Source: an uncultured Eubacteriaceae bacterium (lineage in GTDB: Bacteria; Bacillota; Clostridia; Eubacteriales; Anaerofustaceae). Taken from it: a DNA stretch of 5,292 nucleotides. Both the position numbers and the translations under genes were made by a program. Position 1 is the stretch's first letter; each line of letters starts with the position of its first letter. Shown piece by piece: positions 1-5,292 of the stretch. The stretch is from the NCBI GenBank assembly GCA_947058225.1, contig CAMSGF010000075.1, positions 1 to 5,292 on the forward strand, in the 5' to 3' direction. The notes below the pieces were generated by a model. That model did not search any database, was not told the origin of the DNA, and saw nothing but the letters and a program-made list of their open reading frames with translations.

Positions 1-56
1 AATATTAGTATAAGCAAAGTCTGCACCTATCGCTCCAACTATATAAAATTTTTCAT
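1..56 (-). other. Possible 5' remnant or edge of a minus-strand gene
   Basis: Read on the minus strand, codons entering the left edge spell YEKFYIVGAIGADFAYTNI. This looks like real protein, and its codon choice resembles that of the neighbouring genes. The frame has a TAG directly upstream (58-60 region) and no ATG, GTG or TTG before the edge. The ATG at 56-54 is in another frame and hits TAG after five codons (MKNFI). Removing one TA from the short TATATA run at that point would join MKNFI to VGAIGADF. No ribosome binding site is visible. It could be a decayed gene start or chance; on the plus strand an open frame also runs from the edge to TAG at 58-60. The window shows too little to decide. 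Confidence 0.15.
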
Positions 57-118
57 ATAGCTATTGAATTTTTTATTTTTATAAATACAATACAATAATT
101 TCTTCTTAAATTAAGTAA

Positions 119-208
119 AAAGTATGTTCAAATTATAGACACACTTTTTATTTCTATATTAATAAAGTATGTTTAAATTATAGATACGCTTTTTATTTTT
201 ATATTAAA
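119..208 (+). repeat. Two tandem 45-bp repeats, each a terminator-like hairpin
   Basis: Copy 1 (119-163) and copy 2 (164-208) are head-to-tail and match at 40 of 45 positions. In copy 1, arms 117-127 (AAAAAGTATGT) and 139-149 (ACACACTTTTT) form an 11-bp stem with one A-C mismatch and an 11-nt loop, followed by a T-rich tail. In copy 2 the stem is 164-172 with 184-192. The two stem substitutions between copies (C140 to T185, A143 to G188) change a G-C to a G-U pair and a U-A to a U-G pair, so pairing survives in plus-strand RNA. They may be tandem weak terminators for a gene left of the window, or a small structured repeat. Confidence 0.6.
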
Positions 209-343
209 TATTGTATTAATTAATTTTATCCGCATCATTTTCCAATAATATTCTCATATAATTTTAGATAATATTTAATCTTGTCCACCTCCACCACCAA
301 TCTCACTTTTTCATACTGCCACACTCTTTACACTACATTGATA

Positions 344-371
344 TTGACATTAAAAAATGCTTATTTATAAT
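344..371 (+). promoter_or_regulatory. Sigma-A-type promoter for rarA
   Basis: A perfect -35 TTGACA (344-349) and a perfect -10 TATAAT (366-371) are separated by 16 bp. Transcription would start near 378, giving a leader of about 24 nt before the rarA ATG at 402. Confidence 0.8.
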
Positions 372-401
372 ATATATATAAATTAAAATGTAGGTAAAAT
401 A

Positions 402-1724
402 ATGCAAAGTTCAATTTTTAAAGATAAAATAAATAACCAAATCAAGAAAAACGCACCTCTCGCCGACAGAATGCGTCCGACCACACTTGAAGAATTTGTA
501 GGACAGGAGCATATTTTAGGAGAAAACAAACTTCTAAACAGGATGATAAAAGCCGATAAAATAAGCTCAATTATTCTCTATGGTCCCGCGGGGTGCGGAA
601 AGACGACCCTCGCAAAAATAATCGCAAATCAAACCAGTTCATATTTTTACAGTTTAAATGCGGTAACGTGCGGAGTAAAAGACATAAGAGATGTCATATC
701 AAGGGCAAAAGATAACTTAATAGATGAAAAGCGAAGTATTTTGTTTATAGATGAAATTCACCGATTTAATAAATCGCAGCAGGACGCACTCCTCCCAAGC
801 GTTGAAAGCGGTGTGATAACCCTTATAGGAGCGACGACGGAAAATCCGTTTTTTGAAATAAATTCACCCCTTATCTCAAGGTCCACGTTATTTAATTTAA
901 AGGCAATATCATCAAACGATATTAAAAACATAATAAAAAACACATTAAAGGATAAAGAAAAAGGTCTTGGAGGAGAAAAAATCAATATAACAGATGAGGC
1001 TTTAAGTTATATGTCAAACTGTTCAAACGGGGATGCGAGGTCTGTTTTAAATGCGTTGGAACTTGCATATTTGACGACCCCAAAGAATAAAGACGGTATG
1101 ATAGATATAACGCTTGAAGTTGCAAGCGAATGTATGCAAAAAAGGAAACTAAATTACGATAAAAAAGACAACGAACATTATGACACGATAAGTGCTTTTA
1201 TAAAGAGTATGAGAGGTTCAGACCCAAATGCAGCGGTGTATTACCTTGCAAAGATGATATATTCAGGCGAAGACCCTAAATTCATTGCAAGAAGAATGGT
1301 CATATTTGCAAGTGAAGATATAGGAAATGCAAATATAAACGCTCTTAATCTGGCAGTGTCCACATTTAAGGCGGTTGAAGTAATAGGACTTCCCGAATGC
1401 AGAATAAATCTATCTCAATGTGCGATATATCTCGCCTGTTCACCAAAGAGCAATGCTTCGTATCTGGCGATTGATGCGGCTTTATCAGATGTTGAAAAGT
1501 TAGAAAATGCAAAAGTTCCATATCACATAAGAAATGCAACGTATGAGGGAGAAAAGAAGCTTGGGATAGGGGTTGGATATAAGTATCCACATGATTATCC
1601 TTATCACTATGTAAAACAGCAGTATCTTCCCGATAAACTCAAAGACAAAGTTTATTATAATCCGACGGAAATTGCATCGGAGAAAAAAATAAAGGAACAT
1701 TTAGAGAATCTGAAAAAATTGTAA
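402..1724 (+). CDS. rarA: Replication-associated recombination protein A (RarA/MgsA), AAA+ ATPase
   Basis: This gene encodes a cytosolic AAA+ ATPase of the RarA/MgsA/WRNIP1 family, related to clamp loaders and acting at stalled replication forks. The 440-residue length is usual for the family. Visible landmarks in order are the entry motif [16 protein letters not shown] (about 20-35), Walker [10 protein letters not shown] (61-69), Walker B LFIDEIH (114-120), sensor 1 IGATTENP (142-149), a likely arginine finger R160 in SRS, and sensor 2 GDAR (210-213). The C-terminal oligomerisation region starts near 260 and includes [14 protein letters not shown] and [13 protein letters not shown]. All key ATPase residues are present. 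The start is the first in-frame ATG after a consensus promoter; its ribosome site is weak (TAGGT, 391-395). No terminator follows, so its transcript probably runs on into yebC. Confidence 0.96.
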   Translation: MQSSIFKDKINNQIKKNAPLADRMRPTTLEEFVGQEHILGENKLLNRMIKADKISSIILYGPAGCGKTTLAKIIANQTSSYFYSLNAVTCGVKDIRDVISRAKDNLIDEKRSILFIDEIHRFNKSQQDALLPSVESGVITLIGATTENPFFEINSPLISRSTLFNLKAISSNDIKNIIKNTLKDKEKGLGGEKINITDEALSYMSNCSNGDARSVLNALELAYLTTPKNKDGMIDITLEVASECMQKRKLNYDKKDNEHYDTISAFIKSMRGSDPNAAVYYLAKMIYSGEDPKFIARRMVIFASEDIGNANINALNLAVSTFKAVEVIGLPECRINLSQCAIYLACSPKSNASYLAIDAALSDVEKLENAKVPYHIRNATYEGEKKLGIGVGYKYPHDYPYHYVKQQYLPDKLKDKVYYNPTEIASEKKIKEHLENLKKL

Positions 1725-1730
1725 TAAAAT

Positions 1731-1759
1731 TTGTTATGTAAATTTAATTGTGATATAAT
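1731..1759 (+). promoter_or_regulatory. Extended -10 promoter for yebC
   Basis: A -35-like TTGTTA (1731-1736) and a consensus TATAAT (1754-1759) are separated by 17 bp. TG at 1751-1752, one base before the -10, gives the extended TGnTATAAT form. Predicted start is near 1766, leaving a leader of about 30 nt that contains GGAGG (1782-1786), nine bases before the yebC ATG. yebC can therefore be transcribed separately from rarA. Confidence 0.75.
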
Positions 1760-1795
1760 TAATTGGTTAAGATGAAAATGTGGAGGAATTAAGAT

Positions 1796-2524
1796 ATGTC
1801 AGGACATTCAAAATGGTCAACGATAAAAAATAAAAAAGCAAAAACAGACGCACAAAAAGGAAAAGTATATACGAAAATGGCTAAATTAATAGCAGTTGCA
1901 GCAAAGGAAGGCGGTTCAGACCCCGGGACAAATGCAAAGCTTCAAACTGCCATTACAAAGGCAAAGGCTGCAAATATGCCAAATGATAACATAGAAAGAG
2001 CGATAAAAAAGGGTGCGGGTGAACTTGGAAACAGCGTATATGAAGAAATAACATATGAAGGATATGCGATAGGAGGCGTTGCGGTAATCGTACAGGCCCT
2101 AACGGATAATAAGAACAGAACCGCGGGAGATGTAAGATATATGTTTGATAAAAACGGAGGGAATCTCGGAACGAGCGGCTGTGTGTCTTATATGTTTGAA
2201 AAGCAGGGAAAAATACTTGTGGATAAGGAAAATGCCGATGAAGACGAGCTTATGATGATTGCACTTGATGCAGGAGCAGAGGACTTTGAAACAAATGAAG
2301 AAGGCTTTGAAATCACAACTGCACCTGATACATTCGGTGATGTTATGAAAGCACTTGAAGAAAATGATATAAAGACAGAATCAGCGAATGTGGATATGGT
2401 GCCAAATAACTACACTCAAATTGCACCTGAACACGTCAATATGTTTAACAAGATGATAGATATGTTTGACGATAATGATGACGTTCAGGAAGTGTTCCAT
2501 AACGGAGAGTTTCCTGAAGAATAA
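1796..2524 (+). CDS. yebC: YebC/PmpR/TACO1 family protein
   Basis: The protein has 242 residues, the usual length, and opens with the family signature MSGHSKWSTIKNKKAKTDAQ, followed by the KLQTAITKAKAANMPNDNIE helix region (about 48-67). A typical middle (EGYAIGGVAVIVQALTDNKNR, within about 80-105) and an acidic C-terminus complete it. The family was long annotated as transcriptional regulators (PmpR, YebC). Mitochondrial TACO1 and more recent bacterial work point to a role in translation, helping ribosomes through proline-rich stretches, so the regulator label should be treated with caution. It acts in the cytosol. The start is fixed by the family N-terminus and a strong GGAGG at 1782-1786. 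It lies 71 bp after rarA and ends at a strong terminator. Sequence alone does not separate the translation and transcription roles. Confidence 0.96.
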   Translation: MSGHSKWSTIKNKKAKTDAQKGKVYTKMAKLIAVAAKEGGSDPGTNAKLQTAITKAKAANMPNDNIERAIKKGAGELGNSVYEEITYEGYAIGGVAVIVQALTDNKNRTAGDVRYMFDKNGGNLGTSGCVSYMFEKQGKILVDKENADEDELMMIALDAGAEDFETNEEGFEITTAPDTFGDVMKALEENDIKTESANVDMVPNNYTQIAPEHVNMFNKMIDMFDDNDDVQEVFHNGEFPEE

Positions 2525-2536
2525 GATTGTAAATAC

Positions 2537-2581
2537 AAAAAAGGCTGAATTTTTATATTAATAATAATTCAGCCTTTTTTT
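2537..2581. terminator. Bidirectional intrinsic terminator between yebC and the convergent gene
   Basis: A perfect 14-bp stem pairs AAAAAAGGCTGAAT (2537-2550) with ATTCAGCCTTTTTT (2567-2580) around a 16-nt loop, with seven Ts on the plus strand (2575-2581) and six on the minus strand. It starts 12 bp after the yebC stop and lies 2 bp from the stop of the minus-strand gene, so it serves both. Confidence 0.92.
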
Positions 2582-2583
2582 AT

Positions 2584-3575
2584 CTATATATCTGATACAG
2601 TTTCAAGTAATTCAAATTTTCCCCTACCATTAATATAATCTCCTGTAACCGTAATGTATAATATACCATTATTAATATTAATCAAATTAAATTCAAGTGT
2701 GTAATCAGCTCCTAAATTAACTGCACGTGGGTTGCTATAATCACCTTGAAAACCTGCAGGATTATATATATACGCAGTAGCTTTTGCATATTTATAATCT
2801 GGACTTATATATAAAAATTTAAATTCATAGGAACATGTATCAGTTCCGTCAAAGGTAGGTTTCCCATCAATATTCATAAAAACTAAATCAACAAATGGAA
2901 ATTCTCCTGTAGATGAAACTTTTCCCCAATGACCACGCAAACAGTCCATAATACCTGCAATACTGCCTTGTCTTTCCGCTACTGTTACAATAACTTTTTT
3001 GCTTGCTTTGTTTCCTGCACTATCTGTTACGCTTATAGTTAAATTGTAATCTCCCTCTTTTGATGTGTAGACTTTGCCTTTAACATTTATTTTCTTGTTT
3101 TCAATGTTCCCATCAACAATATCTGTAACTTTAACAAACTTTTTTATATTAAACTTTTCATCTTTATAAGCTGTTATTTTTCTTTTTACCTGTATTTTGG
3201 GTGCTGTTGTATCTACAACATTAAAAATTTTTGTTATTTCATGAGTTTTATTATTTTCTTTGCCGCTATTTCATATTTATCTTTGTATTCTTCTTTTACA
3301 GTAACAAGGCTGTTTAAATCAACTTTTTTGCTCGCTTCAATAGTTTCGGATAAAACATTAATTTTTCTTTCCGGTGTGTTTAACTTTATTATCGCAAATA
3401 CTACCGCAAATATTGCAACAAATGCAATTGTTCCTATTATTATATTTTTTTTATTAGCAAGTTTAGCTTTTGCTTTTTTTGTATCTTTCTGTTCCTTATT
3501 TATTTCTTTAAATGATTTTAAATCTCCTGAAAGATTATCATTATCAATAGTTCCTTTATCGTTTTCTTTATCCAC
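2584..3575 (-). pseudogene. Frameshifted gene: membrane-anchored Ig-like-domain surface protein
   Basis: One minus-strand gene is split by a -1 frame change. It starts at GTG 3575-3573, with AAAGGAA just upstream. The first frame ends at a stop at 3236-3234 after 113 residues: a hydrophilic Lys/Glu/Asp-rich cytosolic tail (1-43), a single membrane helix (about 44-63, IIIGTIAFVAIFAVVFAII), then an extracellular stretch. The second frame is open from 3270 to TAG at 2586-2584. Adding one A to the A run at 3254-3257 (TTTT on plus) restores 330 residues. The restored part contains an Ig-like/DUF5011-type domain (about 117-200; VVDTTAPKIQV, VTDIVDGNI, SVTDSAGNKASKKVIVTV) and a beta-rich domain (205-330) I do not recognise. 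The only standard start in the second frame is ATG 2949, past the Ig domain and without a good ribosome site, so two separate genes are unlikely. Function is unknown; a surface role is inferred. The break may be a mutation or a sequencing error. Confidence 0.8.
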
Positions 3576-3577
3576 TT

Positions 3578-3628
3578 TTATTTCCTTTCTATAATGATGG
3601 CTATTTTTTCAATAAATTTATCGCTCAT
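3578..3628 (-). CDS. Possible 16-residue upstream ORF in the leader of the surface-protein gene
   Basis: In the leader between the predicted minus-strand promoter and GTG 3575, ATG 3628-3626 opens a 17-codon frame reading MSDKFIEKIAIIIERK and ending at TAA 3580-3578, two bases before the GTG. An SD-like AGAGGT (3644-3639) sits 10 bases ahead of its ATG. Its last codons (GAA AGG AAA) contain the ribosome site of the main gene, a layout that fits translational coupling. It is in a different frame from the main gene. At this size it may be chance; no family is recognised. Confidence 0.3.
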   Translation of the reverse strand: MSDKFIEKIAIIIERK

Positions 3629-3651
3629 ATAATAATTGACCTCTTACTTAT

Positions 3652-3679
3652 ATTGTATCTTCATCTTAATTAATGTTAA
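3652..3679 (-). promoter_or_regulatory. Minus-strand promoter for the surface-protein gene
   Basis: On the minus strand, -35 TTAACA (3679-3674) and -10 TACAAT (3657-3652) are separated by 16 bp. Transcription would start near 3645, giving a leader of about 70 nt before GTG 3575. Confidence 0.55.
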
Positions 3680-3688
3680 GAAAAATGA

Positions 3689-3699
3689 GTTATGATAAC
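3689..3699. promoter_or_regulatory. Palindrome GTTATGATAAC between divergent promoters
   Basis: This is an 11-bp perfect palindrome around a central base, located between the two divergent -35 boxes: 4 bp from the rightward -35 and 9 bp from the leftward one. The position suits an operator acting on either promoter. I cannot assign a regulator, and a palindrome this short can arise by chance in AT-rich DNA. Confidence 0.25.
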
Positions 3700-3703
3700 C
3701 ACC

Positions 3704-3732
3704 TTGCATTTATTAAAAAAGATGTATATAAT
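3704..3732 (+). promoter_or_regulatory. Promoter of the pncA-rsmE operon
   Basis: A -35-like TTGCAT (3704-3709) and a perfect -10 TATAAT (3727-3732) are separated by 17 bp. Predicted start is near 3739, about 25 nt before the ATG at 3765, with AAGGAG (3747-3752) in the leader. Confidence 0.75.
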
Positions 3733-3764
3733 AAGGAAAACTTAACAAGGAGATGCAACATAAA

Positions 3765-4304
3765 ATGAAAAAAGCATTTATAGTAGTTGATATGAGCAAC
3801 GATTTTGTAGATGATAACGGAGGGCTTACGGCGGGAAAAGCGGCACAGGAAATTGTTAAAAATGTTATAAAGACAATAAAAGAATACGATGATAAGAACG
3901 ATATAATCGTATTTGCGATGGATTCGCACAGTGAAAATGACAAGCATTTTGAACTTTGGCCAAAACACAATGTAAAGGGAACGTGGGGAAGTGAGCTTTA
4001 TGGTGAACTTAACGTATGGTATCAGGATAATAAAGGTAAAGAAAACGTGATTTTTTTGGAAAAAAGCGAATATGACGCATTTTATAAGACTGAATTAGCG
4101 GGTATACTAAAGAAAAATGACGTTGATGAAGTTCAAATAGCCGGAGTATGCACTGATATATGTGTTTTTAACACAGTGTATGGTGCGTACAAAGAAGGCT
4201 TTAAGACGATAGTTGATAAAAATACCGTTGCGACATTTACTGATAATCAGGAAGTTTTTCTAAATCAGATGAATGCAATATATAAAACTGAAATTATAGG
4301 TTAA
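3765..4304 (+). CDS. pncA: Nicotinamidase-like cysteine hydrolase (isochorismatase superfamily)
   Basis: This gene probably encodes a cytosolic nicotinamidase, converting nicotinamide to nicotinate plus ammonia for NAD salvage. The 179-residue protein starts MKKAFIVVDMSNDF. The superfamily catalytic triad is visible as D9 (VVDM), K100 (LEKSEYDAF) and C133 (GVCTDICV). The metal-site pattern of nicotinamidases is also present: D53 and H55 in MDSH, H68 in WPKH, and possibly E63. WPKHNVKGTWGSEL and the LTAGKAAQ segment resemble the streptococcal nicotinamidase type I know. I chose ATG 3765 over the in-frame ATG 3753 because AAGGAG (3747-3752) touches the earlier codon with no spacing, and the family N-terminus begins at MKKA. 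It leads an operon with rsmE. Another amide-hydrolysing superfamily member is possible, but the metal-site motif argues for PncA. Confidence 0.85.
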   Translation: MKKAFIVVDMSNDFVDDNGGLTAGKAAQEIVKNVIKTIKEYDDKNDIIVFAMDSHSENDKHFELWPKHNVKGTWGSELYGELNVWYQDNKGKENVIFLEKSEYDAFYKTELAGILKKNDVDEVQIAGVCTDICVFNTVYGAYKEGFKTIVDKNTVATFTDNQEVFLNQMNAIYKTEIIG

Positions 4305-4315
4305 AGGGAGAGAAA

Positions 4316-5035
4316 ATGCCCAGATTTTTTAGTGATGATATAAGGGGAGAATATATTTATTTAAACAAAGACGATGAAAATCATATTTTAAAATCTCTCA
4401 GAATGAAAAACGGAGATGAAGTTATAATATGTGATACAAACGGCTTTGATTTTACGTGTGAGGTTCAAATTACAGGGGATAGGATAAGGTGCAAAATAGT
4501 GGATATGAATAAAAACTTCACAGAACCAAGCGTTGACATAACACTCTATCAGGCACTTCCAAAGGGAGATAAAATGGACATGATAGTTCAAAAATGCACA
4601 GAGCTTGGGATAAAAAAAATCGTTCCCGTTTTAACAGACAGATGTATAAGCCGTCCTGACGAGAAAAAGATGGCAAAAAAAATTATTCGTTATAACAAAA
4701 TCGCCTTTGAAGCGGCAAAGCAAAGTCAGCGTGGTATCATTCCAAAAATTGAAAATATAATGAGTTTTAAAGATGCAGTTGATATTGCATCAAAAGACGA
4801 TATGACGTTGTTTTTTTATGAAAAAGGCGGGAATAAGCTAAGTGAAATAAATTATGACAATATAAATTCTCTTTCCTTTTTTATCGGAAGCGAGGGAGGT
4901 TTTGACACGGAAGAGGTAAACCTTGCAAGAGAAAATGATTTTAAGATAATGAGTCTCGGAAATAGGATATTAAGGTGTGAAACTGCTCCGATAGCGGCAC
5001 TTTCTTGTATAATGTTACTTACAGATAATATGTAA
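4316..5035 (+). CDS. rsmE: 16S rRNA (uracil-1498-N3)-methyltransferase RsmE
   Basis: RsmE is a SPOUT-class, SAM-dependent enzyme that methylates U1498 of 16S rRNA in the small subunit decoding region. The 239-residue protein is close to the usual length. An N-terminal PUA-like RNA-binding domain (about 1-70) opens MPRFF and contains HILKSLRMKNGDEV (23-36). The SPOUT domain follows, with ALPKGDKMDMIVQKCTELGI (80-99) and the knot that binds SAM: FIGSEGGF (189-196), then SLGNRILRCETA (213-224). All signature motifs are intact. The start follows the upstream pncA stop by 11 bp with AGGGAG (4305-4310) as ribosome site, so the two genes are co-transcribed and closely spaced. The gene ends at an A/U-rich terminator. 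In many Bacillota rsmE sits next to prmA; that partner is not seen here. Confidence 0.96.
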   Translation: MPRFFSDDIRGEYIYLNKDDENHILKSLRMKNGDEVIICDTNGFDFTCEVQITGDRIRCKIVDMNKNFTEPSVDITLYQALPKGDKMDMIVQKCTELGIKKIVPVLTDRCISRPDEKKMAKKIIRYNKIAFEAAKQSQRGIIPKIENIMSFKDAVDIASKDDMTLFFYEKGGNKLSEINYDNINSLSFFIGSEGGFDTEEVNLARENDFKIMSLGNRILRCETAPIAALSCIMLLTDNM

Positions 5036-5039
5036 AAAC

Positions 5040-5077
5040 AAAAAGATATATTTTAGAAAATGTGTCTTTTTTTGTTT
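5040..5077 (+). terminator. Intrinsic terminator of the pncA-rsmE operon
   Basis: AAAAGATATA (5041-5050) pairs with TGTGTCTTTT (5061-5070) in a 10-bp stem that includes two G-U pairs, around a 10-nt loop. The run TTTTTTTGTTT (5067-5077) provides the U tract. It begins 4 bp after the rsmE stop. The stem is AU-rich, so termination may be incomplete. Confidence 0.7.
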
Positions 5078-5128
5078 AATTACTTTGATTATATTTTTAT
5101 CTTAAAGTTTTACTGTTTTGCTGTCTTT

Positions 5129-5161
5129 AAAATTATATTAATAATATATCAATATAATTTT
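5129..5161. repeat. Small inverted repeat overlapping the long palindrome
   Basis: AAAATTATATT (5129-5139) is the exact reverse complement of AATATAATTTT (5151-5161), with 11 nt between them. The right half also forms part of the left arm of the long palindrome, and a third copy of the same 11-mer lies at 5240-5250. The segment 5151-5161 can therefore pair on either side. Confidence 0.55.
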
Positions 5162-5252
5162 TATTGTTAAACCGAATAAATAACTTATAAAAATTTAGAT
5201 TAATTAAATTTCATTTGTTATTTATTCGGTTTAAAAATAAAAATTATATTGA
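5149..5252. repeat. Long 36-bp inverted repeat (MITE-like palindrome)
   Basis: The arms 5149-5184 and 5217-5252 are reverse complements over 36 bp with one mismatch, around a 32-nt AT-rich centre. The inner 18 bp (TTAAACCGAATAAATAAC, 5167-5184, against 5217-5234) are perfect. Neither strand has a T run after the stem, so it is not a normal intrinsic terminator. Size (104 bp), terminal symmetry and lack of coding content resemble a miniature inverted-repeat element, but no transposase is visible and I see no clear target duplication (flanks ATATA and CTGGC). It may equally be a structured intergenic repeat. Confidence 0.75.
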
Positions 5253-5292
5253 CTGGCGCATAGATGCCCAAAAATTCTGACACCACAATCAA
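5253..5292. other. Less AT-rich segment at the right edge
   Basis: Directly after the palindrome the composition shifts: CTGGCGCATAGATGCCC and what follows is about half G+C, unlike the preceding 200 bases. On the minus strand, frames entering from the right edge read across it and stop inside the palindrome arm (for example VSEFLGIYAPV, or DCGVRIFGHLCASQ in another frame). It could be the end of a gene or of an inserted element. It is too short to identify. Confidence 0.3.

Larger units (their letters stand above)
1..401. other. Non-coding region upstream of rarA
   Basis: This 400-base stretch has no intact gene on either strand. From left to right it holds a possible coding remnant (1-56, minus), an A/T-rich spacer, a tandem pair of hairpin-forming 45-bp repeats (119-208), and a pyrimidine tract CCACCTCCACCACC (285-298) that reads as a purine-rich, SD-like stretch on the minus strand but precedes no credible ORF. 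The rarA promoter (344-371) is at its right end. I see no tRNA and no riboswitch that I recognise. Confidence 0.7.

Noticed and set aside
117..208. Hairpin repeats as a CRISPR array
   Set aside because: There are only two directly adjacent copies with no spacers between them, and no cas genes are present.
285..298. CCACCTCCACCACC as an anti-SD-like regulatory tract for rarA
   Set aside because: It lies upstream of the consensus rarA promoter, so it would not be in the rarA transcript.
235..306. Minus-strand 23-residue ORF starting at GTG 306-304
   Set aside because: There is no ribosome site before the GTG, its valine-rich start is only the purine tract opposite 285-298, and nothing supports expression.
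758..1700. Several minus-strand open frames inside rarA
   Set aside because: All are antisense to conserved RarA motifs and lack start signals.
1772..1792. Six-codon ORF (MKMWRN) just before yebC
   Set aside because: It is too short to judge and is explained by the yebC ribosome binding site region.
3241..3594. Plus-strand open frame rich in Phe, Ser and Leu
   Set aside because: It is the antisense of the Lys/Glu-rich tail and membrane segment of the minus-strand surface-protein gene. It has no ribosome site and no family features.
3753..3764. ATG 3753 as the pncA start
   Set aside because: The AAGGAG ribosome site abuts this codon with no spacing, and the family N-terminus begins at the ATG at 3765.
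3690..3970. Two minus-strand open frames antisense to the start of pncA
   Set aside because: Both overlap the well-supported pncA coding region and its promoter, and their composition is that of a translated complement.

Overview
This window is AT-rich DNA carrying four intact bacterial housekeeping genes and one broken surface-protein gene. Strong GGAGG-type ribosome binding sites, near-consensus TTGACA/TATAAT promoters, A/T-ending codons with much ATA and AAA, and a lysine-rich, membrane-anchored Ig-like protein all suggest a low-GC Gram-positive bacterium (Bacillota, probably an anaerobic Clostridia member). The lineage is inferred from style and gene content; no rRNA is present to test it.

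Layout. Bases 1-401 hold no intact gene. They contain a possible gene remnant at the left edge, two tandem 45-bp copies of a terminator-like hairpin, and a consensus promoter. Then come rarA (402-1724, replication-associated AAA+ ATPase) and yebC (1796-2524, YebC/TACO1 family), both on the plus strand. yebC has its own extended -10 promoter and ends at a strong two-way terminator (2537-2581). Facing it on the minus strand, at 2584-3575, is a gene for a single-pass membrane protein with an extracellular Ig-like domain and an unrecognised beta-rich C-terminal domain. A 1-nt frameshift splits it, and a possible 16-codon upstream ORF lies in its leader. At about 3576-3764 back-to-back promoters flank a short palindrome. 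The rightward promoter drives a two-gene operon: a nicotinamidase-like hydrolase (pncA, 3765-4304) and rsmE (4316-5035, 16S rRNA m3U1498 methyltransferase), which ends at an A/U-rich terminator. Beyond it is a 104-bp palindrome with 36-bp arms, then 40 bp of visibly less AT-rich sequence running off the right edge.

The intact genes serve replication-fork maintenance (RarA), translation (YebC, RsmE) and NAD salvage (PncA). They look like ordinary core chromosome and do not form a single pathway. I found no convincing new multi-gene system. The points most worth a second look are the long palindrome at the right end, the hairpin repeats upstream of rarA whose base changes preserve pairing only in plus-strand RNA, and the frameshifted surface-protein gene with its uncharacterised C-terminal domain and small upstream ORF.
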